From Pyropia yezoensis (Eukaryota; Rhodophyta; Bangiophyceae; Bangiales; Bangiaceae), in assembly GCA_009829735.1 (NCBI GenBank), contig CM020618.1, positions 27,442,894-27,506,893 on the forward strand: a stretch of DNA of 64,000 bases, read 5' to 3'. The notes beneath the pieces were generated by a model that did not search any database, was not told where the DNA came from, and saw nothing but the letters and a program-made list of their open reading frames with translations. This document shows positions 29,535 through 40,248 of the stretch, one piece after another. Made by a program: the position numbers and the translations under genes. Numbering within the stretch: the stretch's first letter is position 1; every line of letters begins with the position of its first letter.

Positions 29535-29772
29535 GGCGCGTGCGCTAGCAAGCGCCGCCACTTCCGTTGCGCCCCTGCGTGCGACCGGTGGGGTGCACAT
29601 AGACACCACTTTTGGCCTGTACGCACGCGCCACCCTTGTTCTCGTTTGCAAACCAGTGCGGTCGACCGCCGCCGCCCCTCATTGCTCACCCCTCTGCAGA
29701 CGCGGCGTGGTCAGATCCGCTGGCAGGGTGCTCGTGGGGCGGCTCTCGCCCCTCCCCCCTCCCCCAGGTCCA

Positions 29773-30900
29773 TCATGTCGGTGCGGCGCCCCTCTCCCCC
29801 AGCTCAATCACCTCGGTGCGGCTCTCCTTGACCTCCAGCCGCGGCGCTACTTCGTCGACGGTCGGCCACCCCCCCCCCCCGGGGGGGCGCCCCCCCTCCA
29901 TTGGCCCCTCCCGCCAGGTCCACTCGCGCACCACCCCCCCCTCCCCAAACGCGTGGTACACCCGCGTGTCCAGCACCCGCCACAGCACCCCGTCAACGCG
30001 GATGCCCACGCGGGCCAGCACAAACACGCACGCGTCCATGACGCGCACGCGGACGGTGGCGGCCACGACGCCGTGGTCGTCCACCTCGTCGTCAAACAAG
30101 CGCACCTCGTCATAGTGGAGGATGGGCACGTCGGTCCGCCGGAGGGCCGCCATGTCCACACCCTCCCCGGAAACCGCGGGTCGGGGCACGGGGAAGGGGG
30201 CACCGCCGCCGCCGCCGCTGCTCAGGGTCCCGGCGTAGCGGGTGGTAAACGTCCAGTCCGACGCCCCTGGGGGAGGGGGGGGGGGGTCTGGCCGGGACGA
30301 CGACCACGACGAGGCCGCCGCAACGCGCAGGTGAGGGTCGGGCGGGCCCACGCCAGCGAGCGCGTCGGCGGCGTTGAATGAGATGGTCAGCACAGGGAGG
30401 GGCGCGGGCGAGGGGGTGCCGCCCGCGACACCCCCACCGGCCGCCGCCGCCGCTGCCACCGCCGCCGCCGCAGGTGCCGTCGCCGCAAGTACCGTCGCCG
30501 CAGGCGCCGCCGAGGTCAATCTGGGCGGTGGTGAAAAGGCGAGCGTCAGGCCGCTACGGCCAAACACCATGCCCGGCAGCTTGATGCCGAGCGCCGCCGC
30601 GAGGAGCCCCTCGGCGGCGCTGTCCAGAATGCCCCCCCGCGTGGTCGTCACGGTCACCCCCCGGTGGAAAAAGGTGGAGGTGGTGACGGGCGCGACGCCG
30701 GCGCCGGCACCCTGGGGGGAGGGGGGGAGCGGCCGGGTGTAGGGCTTGCCACGGCCGCCGCCGCCGCTGCCGCCGCCGAAGCCGCCGCCATCGCCGCCAG
30801 TGCCGTCGCCATTGCTGCCATCGCCACCACCGCTGCCGCCGCTGCCGCCGCCATCGCCGCCGCCGCGGCGGACTGTAGGCGGGGGCGGCTCGACGGCCAT
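29773..30900 (-). CDS. TIP41-like protein
   Basis: TIP41/TIPRL proteins bind PP2A-type phosphatase catalytic subunits and modulate TOR and stress signalling in the cytosol. The C-terminal half shows the family pattern: DWTFTTRYAGTL, then VPILHYDEVRLFDDEVDDHG, VRVRVMDACVFVLARVGIRVDG and VLDTRVYHAFG with VVREWTWRE. The 375-aa length (ATG at 30900, MAVEPPPP) exceeds the usual ~270 because of a Gly-rich N-terminus and an Ala-rich insert (about residues 140-160). The frame is open upstream to 31164, so the start is not certain. Intronless; divergent from the HEAT-like gene. Confidence 0.85.
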   Translation of the reverse strand: MAVEPPPPTVRRGGGDGGGSGGSGGGDGSNGDGTGGDGGGFGGGSGGGGRGKPYTRPLPPSPQGAGAGVAPVTTSTFFHRGVTVTTTRGGILDSAAEGLLAAALGIKLPGMVFGRSGLTLAFSPPPRLTSAAPAATVLAATAPAAAAVAAAAAAGGGVAGGTPSPAPLPVLTISFNAADALAGVGPPDPHLRVAAASSWSSSRPDPPPPPPGASDWTFTTRYAGTLSSGGGGGAPFPVPRPAVSGEGVDMAALRRTDVPILHYDEVRLFDDEVDDHGVVAATVRVRVMDACVFVLARVGIRVDGVLWRVLDTRVYHAFGEGGVVREWTWREGPMEGGRPPGGGGWPTVDEVAPRLEVKESRTEVIELGERGAAPT

Positions 30901-31164
30901 GACCGGGGTGGGAGGCGGCGGGGAGAGGTCGACCAGAGGGGGGGGCGCCGAGTGCCGGGGGGGCGGGCAGTCGCAGAAGAGGGTGATGCAGGCGAGGGAA
31001 AGGACAGGAGGGGCTGCTCTTGGCGGCCGTCTCGGCGCAGGGGGGGTGGGTGTGAAGTAGAGTGGACGGGCGGGAAAGTGGCGTACTCGGCGAAGACGGG
31101 CGTCGGTACGACTCTGGACACGAGAGTACAGTTTCGATAGTCTGTCACTGGATTTCATGTTCAT

Positions 31165-31673
31165 GGCGGCTGACCGTCATGATTTACAGAAAACTGATCG
31201 AAAAGCACCTTTGACCGAGAACTGTGTAATTACAGCAGGGGCGTGTGGTATGTAGCCGGTCTGTACCTACCAAATGTTGACCAGTCTCAGCCGCCGTGGG
31301 GGATGTACTACAGAGAGAACAACATACCTACCCCACAATGAGGAGAACAGCGAGGAGATGCACGTCGTTTTTTTTTTTTTTGGATTCCATGCGTTGTCGC
31401 CGAGCTATGAGCATTCTACGACATTCGGCATGTTTTTTTTGTCGACCACTCTCTGCACGCGATAAGGGGCGCTTCGCTGGGCACCGCCGGTGGTGTGCGG
31501 GGCTGCCTGGCGGCTTGCGTTCCGCCAATGCTGCGGTGCCCCCCTTCCTCCTCACCCCCCCCTTGTGTCGCTAGCATCCCCATCGTGCACGAGCTAGCGC
31601 GCGTCGTTTTTTTCCCCCCGACCAACCCGTCTACCTCAGGACCCTCCGCGTGCACCCTCCTTGCACTCCTGCC
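31165..31673. other. Intergenic region between divergent genes
   Basis: About 0.5 kb, relatively AT-rich, with T-runs near 31369-31381 and 31433-31440. No gene seen. Probably holds the 5' control regions of the TIP41-like and HEAT-like genes. Confidence 0.4.
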
Positions 31674-34600
31674 ATGACTCCGGCCTCCCCCACCCCCCCG
31701 TCCCCGCCTCCCCCCCCCTCCCATCCCCCCCCCCCCGCGGACGGCACTGTGGCACCTGCTGCCGCTGCCGCCGCCGCCGCGCCCGCTGCCACCGACGCTG
31801 ACGCTGCAGCCGCCGCGGCTACGGCGGCTGCCGACGCGTGGCTCGCCGCCGTGGAGGGCCTGCCCCACACGGCCCGCTCCCGGGCGGCCGTCGCCCTCGG
31901 CGTCTGTGCGAGGGGGACGGCAGCAGCGGCGGCGGGGGCAGCGGCGGGGGCAGGTGCAAGGGCAGAGGCGGCGGGGGAGACGGCGGCGGCGGCGGCGGCG
32001 TCGGCGGCGTCGGCGTCGGCGGCGGCGGCGGTGGGGACCCCCCCGCGGCCGCGCACACGGGGCATCGGCCCGACCGCCGGCCCACCCCCCCCACCCCCCC
32101 TGCTGCCGACGGGCCACGAACCCCCCTCCCTGCCGGCGTCCGCCGCGGGCGCGGCGGCGCTGCTGGCCGCCCTCGCCACCCACCCGACCAGCGCCTATGC
32201 GCGGCGGGCGGCCGTCCCTGGCCTCGAGGCGGCGGCCACCCCCGCGGCGGCCGCCGCGCTCCTCGCCGCCGCCACCACCGACGCCGCCGCGGGGGTCCGC
32301 GCGTCGGCCGCGGCGGCGGCGGCGCGGGTGGCGCCGCCGGGCGCGGCGGCGGCGGCGCTGCGTGCGTGCCGGTGCGGAAGGACGCGGGCGCGGCTGGCGG
32401 CGGCGTTGTGGGCGGCCCGGCGGACCGCCGAGGTGGACGCTTGGGTTGCCACCGTAGGGGTGGTGGGGGGCGGGGGGGGGGGGGGGGGGGGCCGCAGCGG
32501 GCGGGGGGGGGGGGGGGTGGCGGACACCCCGGCCACCCTGGCCGAGGTGGCCTGTGGGGGGGATGCTACCGTGCGGGCGGCGTGGACGGCGGCCGGCGGG
32601 TGGGGCGGGGGTGGGGGGGGCGCGGGGCTCACCGACGGCAACGTCGTTGCGTTTGCGCGAGGGCATGCCGACGTGGTGGCGGCGGCGCTGGAGGCCGAGT
32701 TTGGCACCGCCCCGCCAGTGGTCGCCGGCGGGGACGCTGGCGTGGACGGTCGCGCGACGGCGCGGGAGGTGGGGGCTTCTGCGGCGGCCATTGCGACTGC
32801 CGCCGCCGCGGCGGCGGGGGTGGCTACGGGGGAGACCCCCGGGGGTCCGGCCCCCTGCGCGGCCGCCGCCGGCCAGGACGATGGGGAGGGGGTGGAGGGG
32901 GAGGCGGGCGCTCCCGACTGGGCGGCGCTGGCGCGGATTCCCCCGCCGGCGTCCCCCCCCCCCCTCCCCCTCTTTCGGTGCGGCTCCTCCTGCTGCTGGC
33001 CGTCCGCTGCTCGTCGGCAGGCCCGCCGCTGCGGCTGGCCGTGGCCACCCTCACCCACCCCGCCGCTCCCCGGCTACCCCGAGGACCCACCCGCCGGGTC
33101 GCCGAGGCACTGTTGCGGCGGGCGCCCGAAGCGACCGTCGACGCCCTCGTCGCCATCCGTCCGTGCCCCTCCTCTGTCTTCACGTGGTGGGACGCCCGGA
33201 GCGGTCGGCTGTCCCTCGACGCCGCCGCCCGGCACCTGCGGGCCGACCAGCTCACCGCCCTCACCACCACCCACGCCACGCCGGGGCACCACTGCTGGTG
33301 GCGGTTGAGCGACGGCACCACCGCGCCGCCGCCGTGGTTCCCCCGCCTGCCGCCGGCCTCGGCGGCGGCTATCGTGGCGGCCTGGTATGCCACCCCCCCC
33401 GGGGGGGGGTGGGCAGTGACCGCTGGGCAGCGGGGCTGGGGGGGGTTTCTGTTTCGTATGGACCCGCCGACGACGGCGGAAGTGGAGGACGGGGATGGGC
33501 GAGGGGAGGGGGGGGACGAGGACGAGGAAGTGGATGACGGTGCGGGCGGAAGTGGCGCACCGGCGGCCACCGCGCGGCACGCCCACCCCGCCTATGTGGC
33601 ATGGTCGGCCGCGGCCTTTGGCGGAGGCGCCCGCAAAGGCCGCCCCCCTCCCCCCCTAGCGTACCTTGAGGCCCTCCCGACCCGCCTGCGGTGGCGGGAG
33701 GCACGCCAGGCGCGGGCGGCAGCGGCTGCAGAGGCGGCGCCGCTGGCGACTGCCGTCGCCTACGCGGCGCTCCTCCCCACAGCCGAGGCGGTGGCCGCCA
33801 CGGCCGTTGCGCTCCGGTCTAATGACCACGCCGACCGCGTCGCCGGCCTGCGCGCCCTGGTCCGGTCCAGCCGCTACCCGGGGGGGCCGCCCATCGCATC
33901 CGCCCTGGCCGCCGTGGCCAGCCGGTCTGCAGACGCGGAGCCTGTGCGGGCGGCGGGGGTGGCCGCCCTCGCTGCCCTCCCCGCGCGCCTCTTCACCCGC
34001 GACGCCCTCCCTGCCATCGACGCCATAGTGGCCGCCGCCGTCGCGTCTGGCGACACTGAAGGACTTAAGTGGCATCTAGAGTGCCTCCTTGTTCGGCGGC
34101 TGTGGGCAGTCGACGCGGCTTGGGCGACCACCCGCCTGGTACGGCTGGCTACCATGGATGAGCAGCAGTACGTCGGGTATTGGGTGGGGGGCATGGACGG
34201 CAATCTCTGGACAGAAGTGCACTGGGTACCTGCAGCGGCTGCGGCGGCAGCCGCCGCCTTGGGAGAACCCCTGTCGGCGGCGTCGGCGCAGGGCCAGGAG
34301 GGCGCCAGCCGGGTGGTGGCGCTGGCCAACCGCATGGGGCCAGCGGGGGTGGCGGAGCTACAACCGCTGGTCGATGCCCTTTGGCGCGTGCTCCGCACGT
34401 GTGGCGACGAGGGCACTACCGCCGCGGCCGCGGCTGTGCTGGCGCACGCGGCGTCTGCTGGCCGCCGCCGCGGCGCCCGGCAGCGGCGCAGTGCAGCGGG
34501 GGGAGACGACTTGCCGGTGCGCTCCTGCCCGTGGTCTGAGGCTGCCGTCCGGGTGCTTGTGGCCGAGGACGCCAGCACCACCCTCCTGCCCACTGTAGGC

Positions 34601-36655
34601 GGCGCTGTCGCAGCGGGTGCCACGGATCTACTGGACACTCTCCTGGCCAAAGCCGCAGCAGCCGCCACTGGCGGCGGGGACGGCGAGCGTGGCGTCCGCC
34701 CCTTTGGGCCCCACGTCCAGCTGCCGCTTGAGACCCTCCTTTGCCGCCACCACCGATACCGCCGATGGACGGCGGGCCAGCAAGGGGCGTTTGCTGCTGC
34801 CCTTTACGCACAAGCAGCAACCCCGTGGCAGCAACTGGGGTTCTCGGTGCGTATGCAGCGGGAGTGCGTACGCGCGCTGGTTAGGCTGGCGTATGCGCCT
34901 CCAGAGCTCTTACTGGGCCTTGCTGCGGCGTCACCTGATGTAGACGGTATGAGTGGGGACGACGGGCCGGTTGGAAACAGCGTCGGAGAGCGGGGCGGCG
35001 ACGGCGACGAGGGGGGGGGTGGTGACGCCCCTCTCCCTCCCGTGATGTCCAAGGTGCGCGGGGCGGCACTGACGGGTCTCGCCCGCCTGGACGCCGCGCC
35101 CGGCCCTGGCGGGCGCTTAGAGACCCTCCTGGCGGTGGTGTCCTGTGGCGGGCCAGAGGCGCCTACCGCCACCGCCGCCCTCATTCAGCTCCTATCCCGG
35201 GTGGCCCCCGCCGAGGCGGTGGGCGTACTGGGACAGATTCCGCTGGGGCCCCCACCAGGGGTAGGCAAGATGATTGTGCGGGCAGCCGCCACCATTGGTG
35301 GCCCGCAGGGACGGCAGCTGGTCCTGGCGTTGGCGGGCTCTGGGGGGGGGAAGCGGGGTACCCGTCAGGGCAAGGCAGCAGGAGCGGCGGGTGCAAGGGA
35401 GGGCCCTATGCGCTCTGGCGGCAGCCCTGCCGGTGCGGGCGTGGCGGGGGTGGGGGGGGGTCCGGCTGGCGGCAGCCGGGTCGGCGGCGGGCCCGTTGCC
35501 GGGGCGGCCACCACGGCTGAGTCCGCCGTCCCACCCCCCTGGGCGAGCCTGAACACGCTTGCGGCGGGAGCCCCCCCCGGCGGGCCCCCCCCGCCCAGCG
35601 CCCACCGCGATGTGTGGGCGGCGGCCGTCCTTGCGCTCTGGCCACCCCCCGCAGACGAGGAGGTGGAGGGCGGCGGCGGTGTCGATGGGGCGTGGGCGGT
35701 GTGGCGTGCGGTCGCGGCAGGTCCCGACGAGGAGCTTGCCGAGGCGCTTGTGACTCTCCCACGTGCCTCGAACGAACGCCTCCCAGCGTGGGACGCGGCC
35801 GACGCCGCGGCGGCGGTACGGTCGGGGCGCCCCCCGTCGGCGGCCACCGCTGTCCGCTATGCGGCCGTCCTGACGACTGTGCTGTCTCGGCCGCGGGGCG
35901 CCGCGCGGGTGGCCACCCTCGAGGCCCTCCCCGATCTGCGCCTGCAGACGGTGCCGCCAGGGCTTGCGCGGGCGGTGGCCGCGCTCGGCGGCTCCCCCGT
36001 GGCCCGCGAGGCGGTGGCTGCGCTGCACACGGGGGTGGCGTTCCTTGCCTCCACCTCCGCCCCCGCCATCCGCCCCGCCGCTGCCGCCCTGGCAGCGGGC
36101 GTATGGGCGGGGCGGGTGTCCCCGCGGGGTGGCGGTCGCGCTGCCCACCGGCGGTGCCTGGCGGCCCTATCCTCGGCCCTCCGTTCTGTGGCCGCCCAGT
36201 CCCTGCTCCCGGCCGAGGCGCTGGCCTGGCGCGCCGTCGGCGCCGAGGTGCTCGACGTTGTGGTGGGGTGTCCGGCGGCGGCAGCGGAGGCCATCCAGCT
36301 GGCCAGCGCCCTCTGCCCCACCGCCCCGTTTGTGGCGGTCTTAGCGGGCGTCGCCGCCGCCGCCGCAGTCGACGGCCCGGCAGGGGGGGGGTTGGGCGCC
36401 GACGCGGCCGCCGCGACGGCGGCGGCGGTGGCGGCCCGCAGTGTGCCAGGGCGGGTGGAGCGGGCCCTCCGCGGGGCGGCCGACCCGCACCTCCGGCGGG
36501 TCGCGCTCGCCGCGCTGGTCGCGTCGGCGGCATCGCGGGGGTGGGACCCCGCGCGGCTGCGGCTGCTGGAGGGCACCTATCGCGTTGACGTCAACCCGGG
36601 GGTGGCGGGCGCTGCCTACTGGGTAGACGCGGACGAAGAGGGGGGCAGCGGCTGA
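31674..36655 (+). CDS. Large HEAT/ARM-like alpha-solenoid protein (frameshift in the sequence)
   Basis: About 1660 aa. It begins at ATG 31674 (GCCATGA). The first ~430 codons are in one frame; at a run of 12 C (32953-32964) coding continues in another frame to TGA at 36655. Both parts are rich in short Ala/Leu amphipathic helices in pairs (for example ATHPTSAYARRAAVPGLEAA, DHADRVAGLRALVRSSRYPG, VRAAGVAALAALPARLF), the pattern of HEAT repeats. There is no known enzymatic motif. Long Gly runs at about 32469-32515 are insertions between helices. The frame break is most easily a one-base homopolymer miscount; a tiny intron is less likely. Specific function not recognised; such proteins are usually scaffolds. 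Confidence 0.7.
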
Positions 36656-37493
36656 CGGACGGCGACGCAGCCGCGTCGGTCGGTCGCCGTCGTGGAGTCC
36701 TCCCCCTCCTTCTCCTGCTCCTCGTCTTTTGCTTGCTGGCCTTGCGAACCATGTTCCCACCTCCCCACTCTTGGTCCCCGTCATGACGTCATGCTCAACA
36801 CCCCCCCTGACCCCCTTCCCGGGGGGGGGGTCCCCCCGGGAGTGTGGTGACGCGCTCATCGCGCGCAACAGATCCTCACCGCCGTGCCGTGCCTGGCCAC
36901 GCCGTGCCTGGCCACGCCGTGCCTGGCCACACCGTGCCCGGCCACGCCGTGCCCTGCTGAACATTCGTGGCACCATCCCGGTCTTACATAGACAGCATCC
37001 TGGACACTTTCTTGTCTCTTCTTGTTCGCTTACGCAATTCGAGCTTCCCGGTCAGGGAGGTGTATCGCAGCGAGCCACTGTGCAGTACCCGTCGGCCAAA
37101 CGAAAGCAGCAGGCTTCAAAGACGGCCGCGGCAAGAGCTGACGCAGGCCAGCAGCGAAGTAAGGCGGGGTACGTCAACCTAATAATCAAGCGGTGCTTCT
37201 GGCTGGGCTGCGGCGTTCGGGCAGATGCACCTGGCAGACGCCCGCCGCCGGTTCATCCGCACCCCCGCTCCCCGCTGCTCATCCTCCCCAGCAGGCTCGA
37301 CGAGTCCGACATTCTCGTGACGCCCGTCCTCCTCCCTGGGCCACTGTGCTCCTGTACATGCTTCATCGTCAGGTGCGCCTGTGGGAACGTCCCTGCTGCA
37401 TATGTAGGAACAAGCGTCTGTATCCGCATACCCGTGAAGCGCCGCGTACAATAAAAGGGACTTGATATTAGTTCAAAGGTGGTATCTAGTGAT
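36656..37493. other. Intergenic region downstream of the HEAT-like gene
   Basis: No convincing gene. Contains the 15-bp tandem repeats at 36886-36957. Reading frames near 36729-37454 and 37179-37451 have no recognisable family and were not annotated. Confidence 0.4.
36886..36957. repeat. 15-bp tandem repeat, about five copies
   Basis: Units of GCCGTGCCTGGCCAC starting at 36886, 36901, 36916, 36931 (variant) and 36946 (partial). Confidence 0.85.
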
Positions 37494-37583
37494 GCTTTTG
37501 TAGCTCAGTTGGACAGAGCGCCACCATTTCGGTCTTACGATCTCCAGCGGTGGAGGACCCGAGTTCGAGCCTCGGCGGGAGTA
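37494..37583 (+). tRNA. tRNA gene with a ~16-nt insert in the anticodon loop
   Basis: Cloverleaf by eye: acceptor GCTTTTG / CGGGAGT (with G-U pairs), discriminator A at 37583, D-stem GCTC/GAGC, anticodon stem CCACC/GGTGG, variable loop AGGAC, T-arm CCGAG-TTCGAGC-CTCGG. The anticodon loop region is 23 nt instead of 7, so an intron of about 16 nt is implied. With the usual position after base 37 the anticodon reads TTC (Glu). Other cut positions would give other anticodons, so the identity is open. CCA is not encoded. Confidence 0.75.
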
Positions 37584-38128
37584 GAGTCACGCGGTCGCGA
37601 TTAGATCTATCTATGGCGCTGCTGACGGCACCCTCGCTTTTTGGGATTATCTCGTGCCGTCCCCCCTGCCGACCCAGTTACACCTCTGTCTTTTAACGGC
37701 AAATGCGTGACTGCACTCTTTAAGCCAACGGCCTGCGGACGCGCCCCGGGGTGCTCCTCTTGCTCACGTGAATTCCACCGACGGGGGGCTCTCTCCCACG
37801 GCCGTGCGCCCTCCCCCCCAGTCGGGCTCGCCACCGCCACCGCCGCCGCAAACACCATTCCCACCCCCCGCCGCGCGTCGCTGCTAAAGCCCGGGAGCTG
37901 CACCTGGGTTAACGGCGCTGATGGGATCCCCAGGCTTGACGTCGGAGCCAGCGGTGATGCCCCTCTCCGCTTCCGCCACTCTGCGCGTCGCGAGGGCCAC
38001 CCGCCCTTTTGCAAGCAGGTCCGTGTCTCCGACGTGGCTATCGCGCGAGAGGGAAACCGGCGACGCCACAGCATCCGCAGCCGCCGACCGTCTGGCACGC
38101 CAACAGCGGCGCTGACGGCAGAGCGGCC
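37584..38128. other. Region after the tRNA, no supported gene
   Basis: Several overlapping open frames on both strands (for example 37641-38171 plus, 37607-38098 minus), none with a recognisable domain. A T5 run near 37637 could end tRNA transcription, though it is 50 bp away. Confidence 0.35.
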
Positions 38129-38386
38129 ATGGCGCCGCGCGCGTTTACCGCCGCGGCCAGGGTGGTGCTGACGCGGGGCGCGGGCGCCAGGTTGGACGCA
38201 GGGGTGCAGGGGTGCAGGGGTGGTGGGTGGCCCCAGGATGGGGTGGGGCGGCGGCTGGGGGACGGTGGAACGCCGGCCCCCGCTCGACGATCAACCTTGG
38301 TTGCAGCGAAAAAAAGTCTCGCTATACGCACGAGTGCAAGGGAGCAACGGCACCCAGTGTGTGGCGAAACGAGCGCCGCAGGATAA
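38129..38386 (+). CDS. Small ORF with a targeting-peptide-like N-terminus (doubtful)
   Basis: 85 codons from ATG 38129 (GGCCATGG). The N-terminus MAPRAFTAAARVVLTRGAG is Arg/Ala-rich and lacks acidic residues, like an organelle transit peptide. The rest is not recognisable and splicing into a later exon was not found. It may be the first exon of a gene or chance. Confidence 0.2.
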   Translation: MAPRAFTAAARVVLTRGAGARLDAGVQGCRGGGWPQDGVGRRLGDGGTPAPARRSTLVAAKKSLAIRTSAREQRHPVCGETSAAG

Positions 38387-39759
38387 CGTGCACGCTTCCG
38401 TCCCCCGTCTGATCTTTTCGGTCGTCGGCCAACGTATTGTACGGTAAACTGTGAGAATCGGCCCCCTTCACTTTCGGTCGGGCGCGGCGCGGTTGGGACG
38501 CCACGGCCCACGCGTCGGTGCTTCCCCCCGCGCGGCTCACGCAGTGTGGCCGAGGCCGGGGCGGAGCGGGCGCCACCCCACGCTGTGGTGGGGAACCCTC
38601 GTGCCACCCGCACGGGCGCAGGGTGACGAGTCTGGTGAGGAGGATGGGGGGGGGAACCATGTCGATCATGCGCCCCGACGCCCCGCGTCACGCACCCCGC
38701 CTACCCATTCGGTGGCATGGAAGAGGGGGGCCGAGGAGGGGGAAGGGGGGGCGAGCGGGGGGGGGGAGGGTGTGGGGGAGATGGAAAGCTGAGAGCGCTT
38801 GTCTTGCCCGCGTGTACTTCCATATGCACCACCCCACCCCCTGTCGCTCAATCCGTAGGGGGGAGGGAAGTCGATCCGTGGGGGGCGAGGGGAAGCGTCC
38901 GCCACGAGATGGACAAACAACGAGCGCGCTGTCACAGCGCGCCCCCTCCTCCCCGCCATCCCCGTCGGCTTGGCTGTGCCGCGCGCGTGCGCATCGAGGC
39001 GCGCGAGCGCGCGCCCTCACATCGACGCGATGGGCATCATGGCGAGCGGCAACGGCGACGGCAGCGCCGCAGACAATCTTTTGTGGGTGGGTATGCGTTT
39101 CCGCCCGTCCGCCGCGCACGCGTGGCGCCGCGCCACTAGACAGTCGCGGTAGGGGGGCCGCGGAGCAACCGCTGGGGAGAGCAGTGGGAAGAGACAGGGG
39201 GGCAGGACGGCCGGAAGGGGGGGGGTGATGGACGGCGTGGGGGGACGGAGGGGGGGTGGGGCGATGTCGACGGCTGTCGCCGCTGCCACGTCGCTTGGGC
39301 GCCCCCACCGCCCGCAGCGCGTGGGCGGGTGACCCTCCCCTCCCCCGCCCCCCCTCCCCATCCCGCGCCATTGCCCGGTCGCCTCTGCGGGGGTGGCCTC
39401 CGGCACTCCGCCCCGCCGGTCGGCTTGGCCGCACCTGCGGCGGCGATCGACGGCTGCGGCTGCCACCGTCTGTCCATGCCGCCCCCCAGAGCCGTCCACC
39501 GCGTCTCCTGCACGGGGCCCTTCCCCCCCCCCCGCTCCCCCTCTGTCCCTGGCAAACTCGGCCCCCTCCTTCTACCCAAGACTGCCCCCCTCTTCCCGCC
39601 CCACTCACTCCGCTGACGCAGGCCCGGCCAACCACCACCACCACCACTACCACCTACGCTTCCCATTTCTTCTTCTCTCTTTTTCCGGCTCCCATCCCCC
39701 CCACCCCCTCTCCCCTCCCTGCCCATCCGCTCTTCCGCCCGCCCGCTCCCTTCCTCACC
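38387..39759. other. GC-rich region before the secreted-protein gene
   Basis: Several mutually overlapping long frames, which is expected at this GC content; none gives a recognisable protein. A pyrimidine-rich stretch (39505-39755) leads up to the ATG at 39760 and may be its promoter or 5' leader. Confidence 0.35.
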
Positions 39760-40248
39760 ATGATGGCCCGTGTGCCCACCCCCCTCCGCTGGGCCATCGC
39801 GGTTGCCGCGGCGGTCGCGGTAGCCGCGGCGGTAGCCACCACCCCCGCGGCGGCCTGCTCATGCGCGCGCCCCCCCCCCTTTGCAGACGCGGTCGCCGCT
39901 GCGGTGTATGCGGTCCGGGCGAAGGTGGCCAAGACAGTCTTCTTGCCCGACCCCATCGCCCAGCAGACCCAGCGCGCCGAGTGGGCGGCGGACGTCGTCA
40001 CCGCCTATAAGGGGTGCCTCCCGCGCGCCATTGCCATTACGAGCGGCGCCAACGGGGCGCTCTGTGGCATTCGGCTGACGGTGGGGACCGAGTACGTGTT
40101 TCTCCTCCGCTCGTCGGGGCTGGACGGGAAGTTCCAAGTCAGCTCGTGTGATACGACCAAGACATGGGAGGAGGTCTCTGCCGACGACCGCCACGTCCTT
40201 GGGCGGGCCAACGACCAGGTGTGCCCGGCACGTCGCGTGTCGTACTGA
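39760..40248 (+). CDS. Small secreted NTR/TIMP-like protein
   Basis: 162 codons from ATG 39760 (CACCATGA), TGA at 40246-40248. The N-terminal ~32 residues are a signal peptide (a charged start, then an Ala/Val core ending TTPAAA), followed at once by CSC (Cys 33 and 35), the way TIMP/netrin (NTR) domains begin. Further family-like features: AVYAVRAKVAKTVF, VVTAYKGCLPRA, ALCGIRLTVGTEYVFLL and VSSCDTTKTWEEV, giving Cys spaced for disulfides. In animals NTR domains inhibit metalloproteases; in algae a role in the cell wall or extracellular matrix is only inference. Intronless; the frame is open upstream to 39256. Confidence 0.75.
   Translation: MMARVPTPLRWAIAVAAAVAVAAAVATTPAAACSCARPPPFADAVAAAVYAVRAKVAKTVFLPDPIAQQTQRAEWAADVVTAYKGCLPRAIAITSGANGALCGIRLTVGTEYVFLLRSSGLDGKFQVSSCDTTKTWEEVSADDRHVLGRANDQVCPARRVSY

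Noticed and set aside
38463..39653. Large frames at 38518-39228 (+), 38688-39653 (-) and neighbours
   Set aside because: They overlap each other in many frames, are low in complexity and match no domain.
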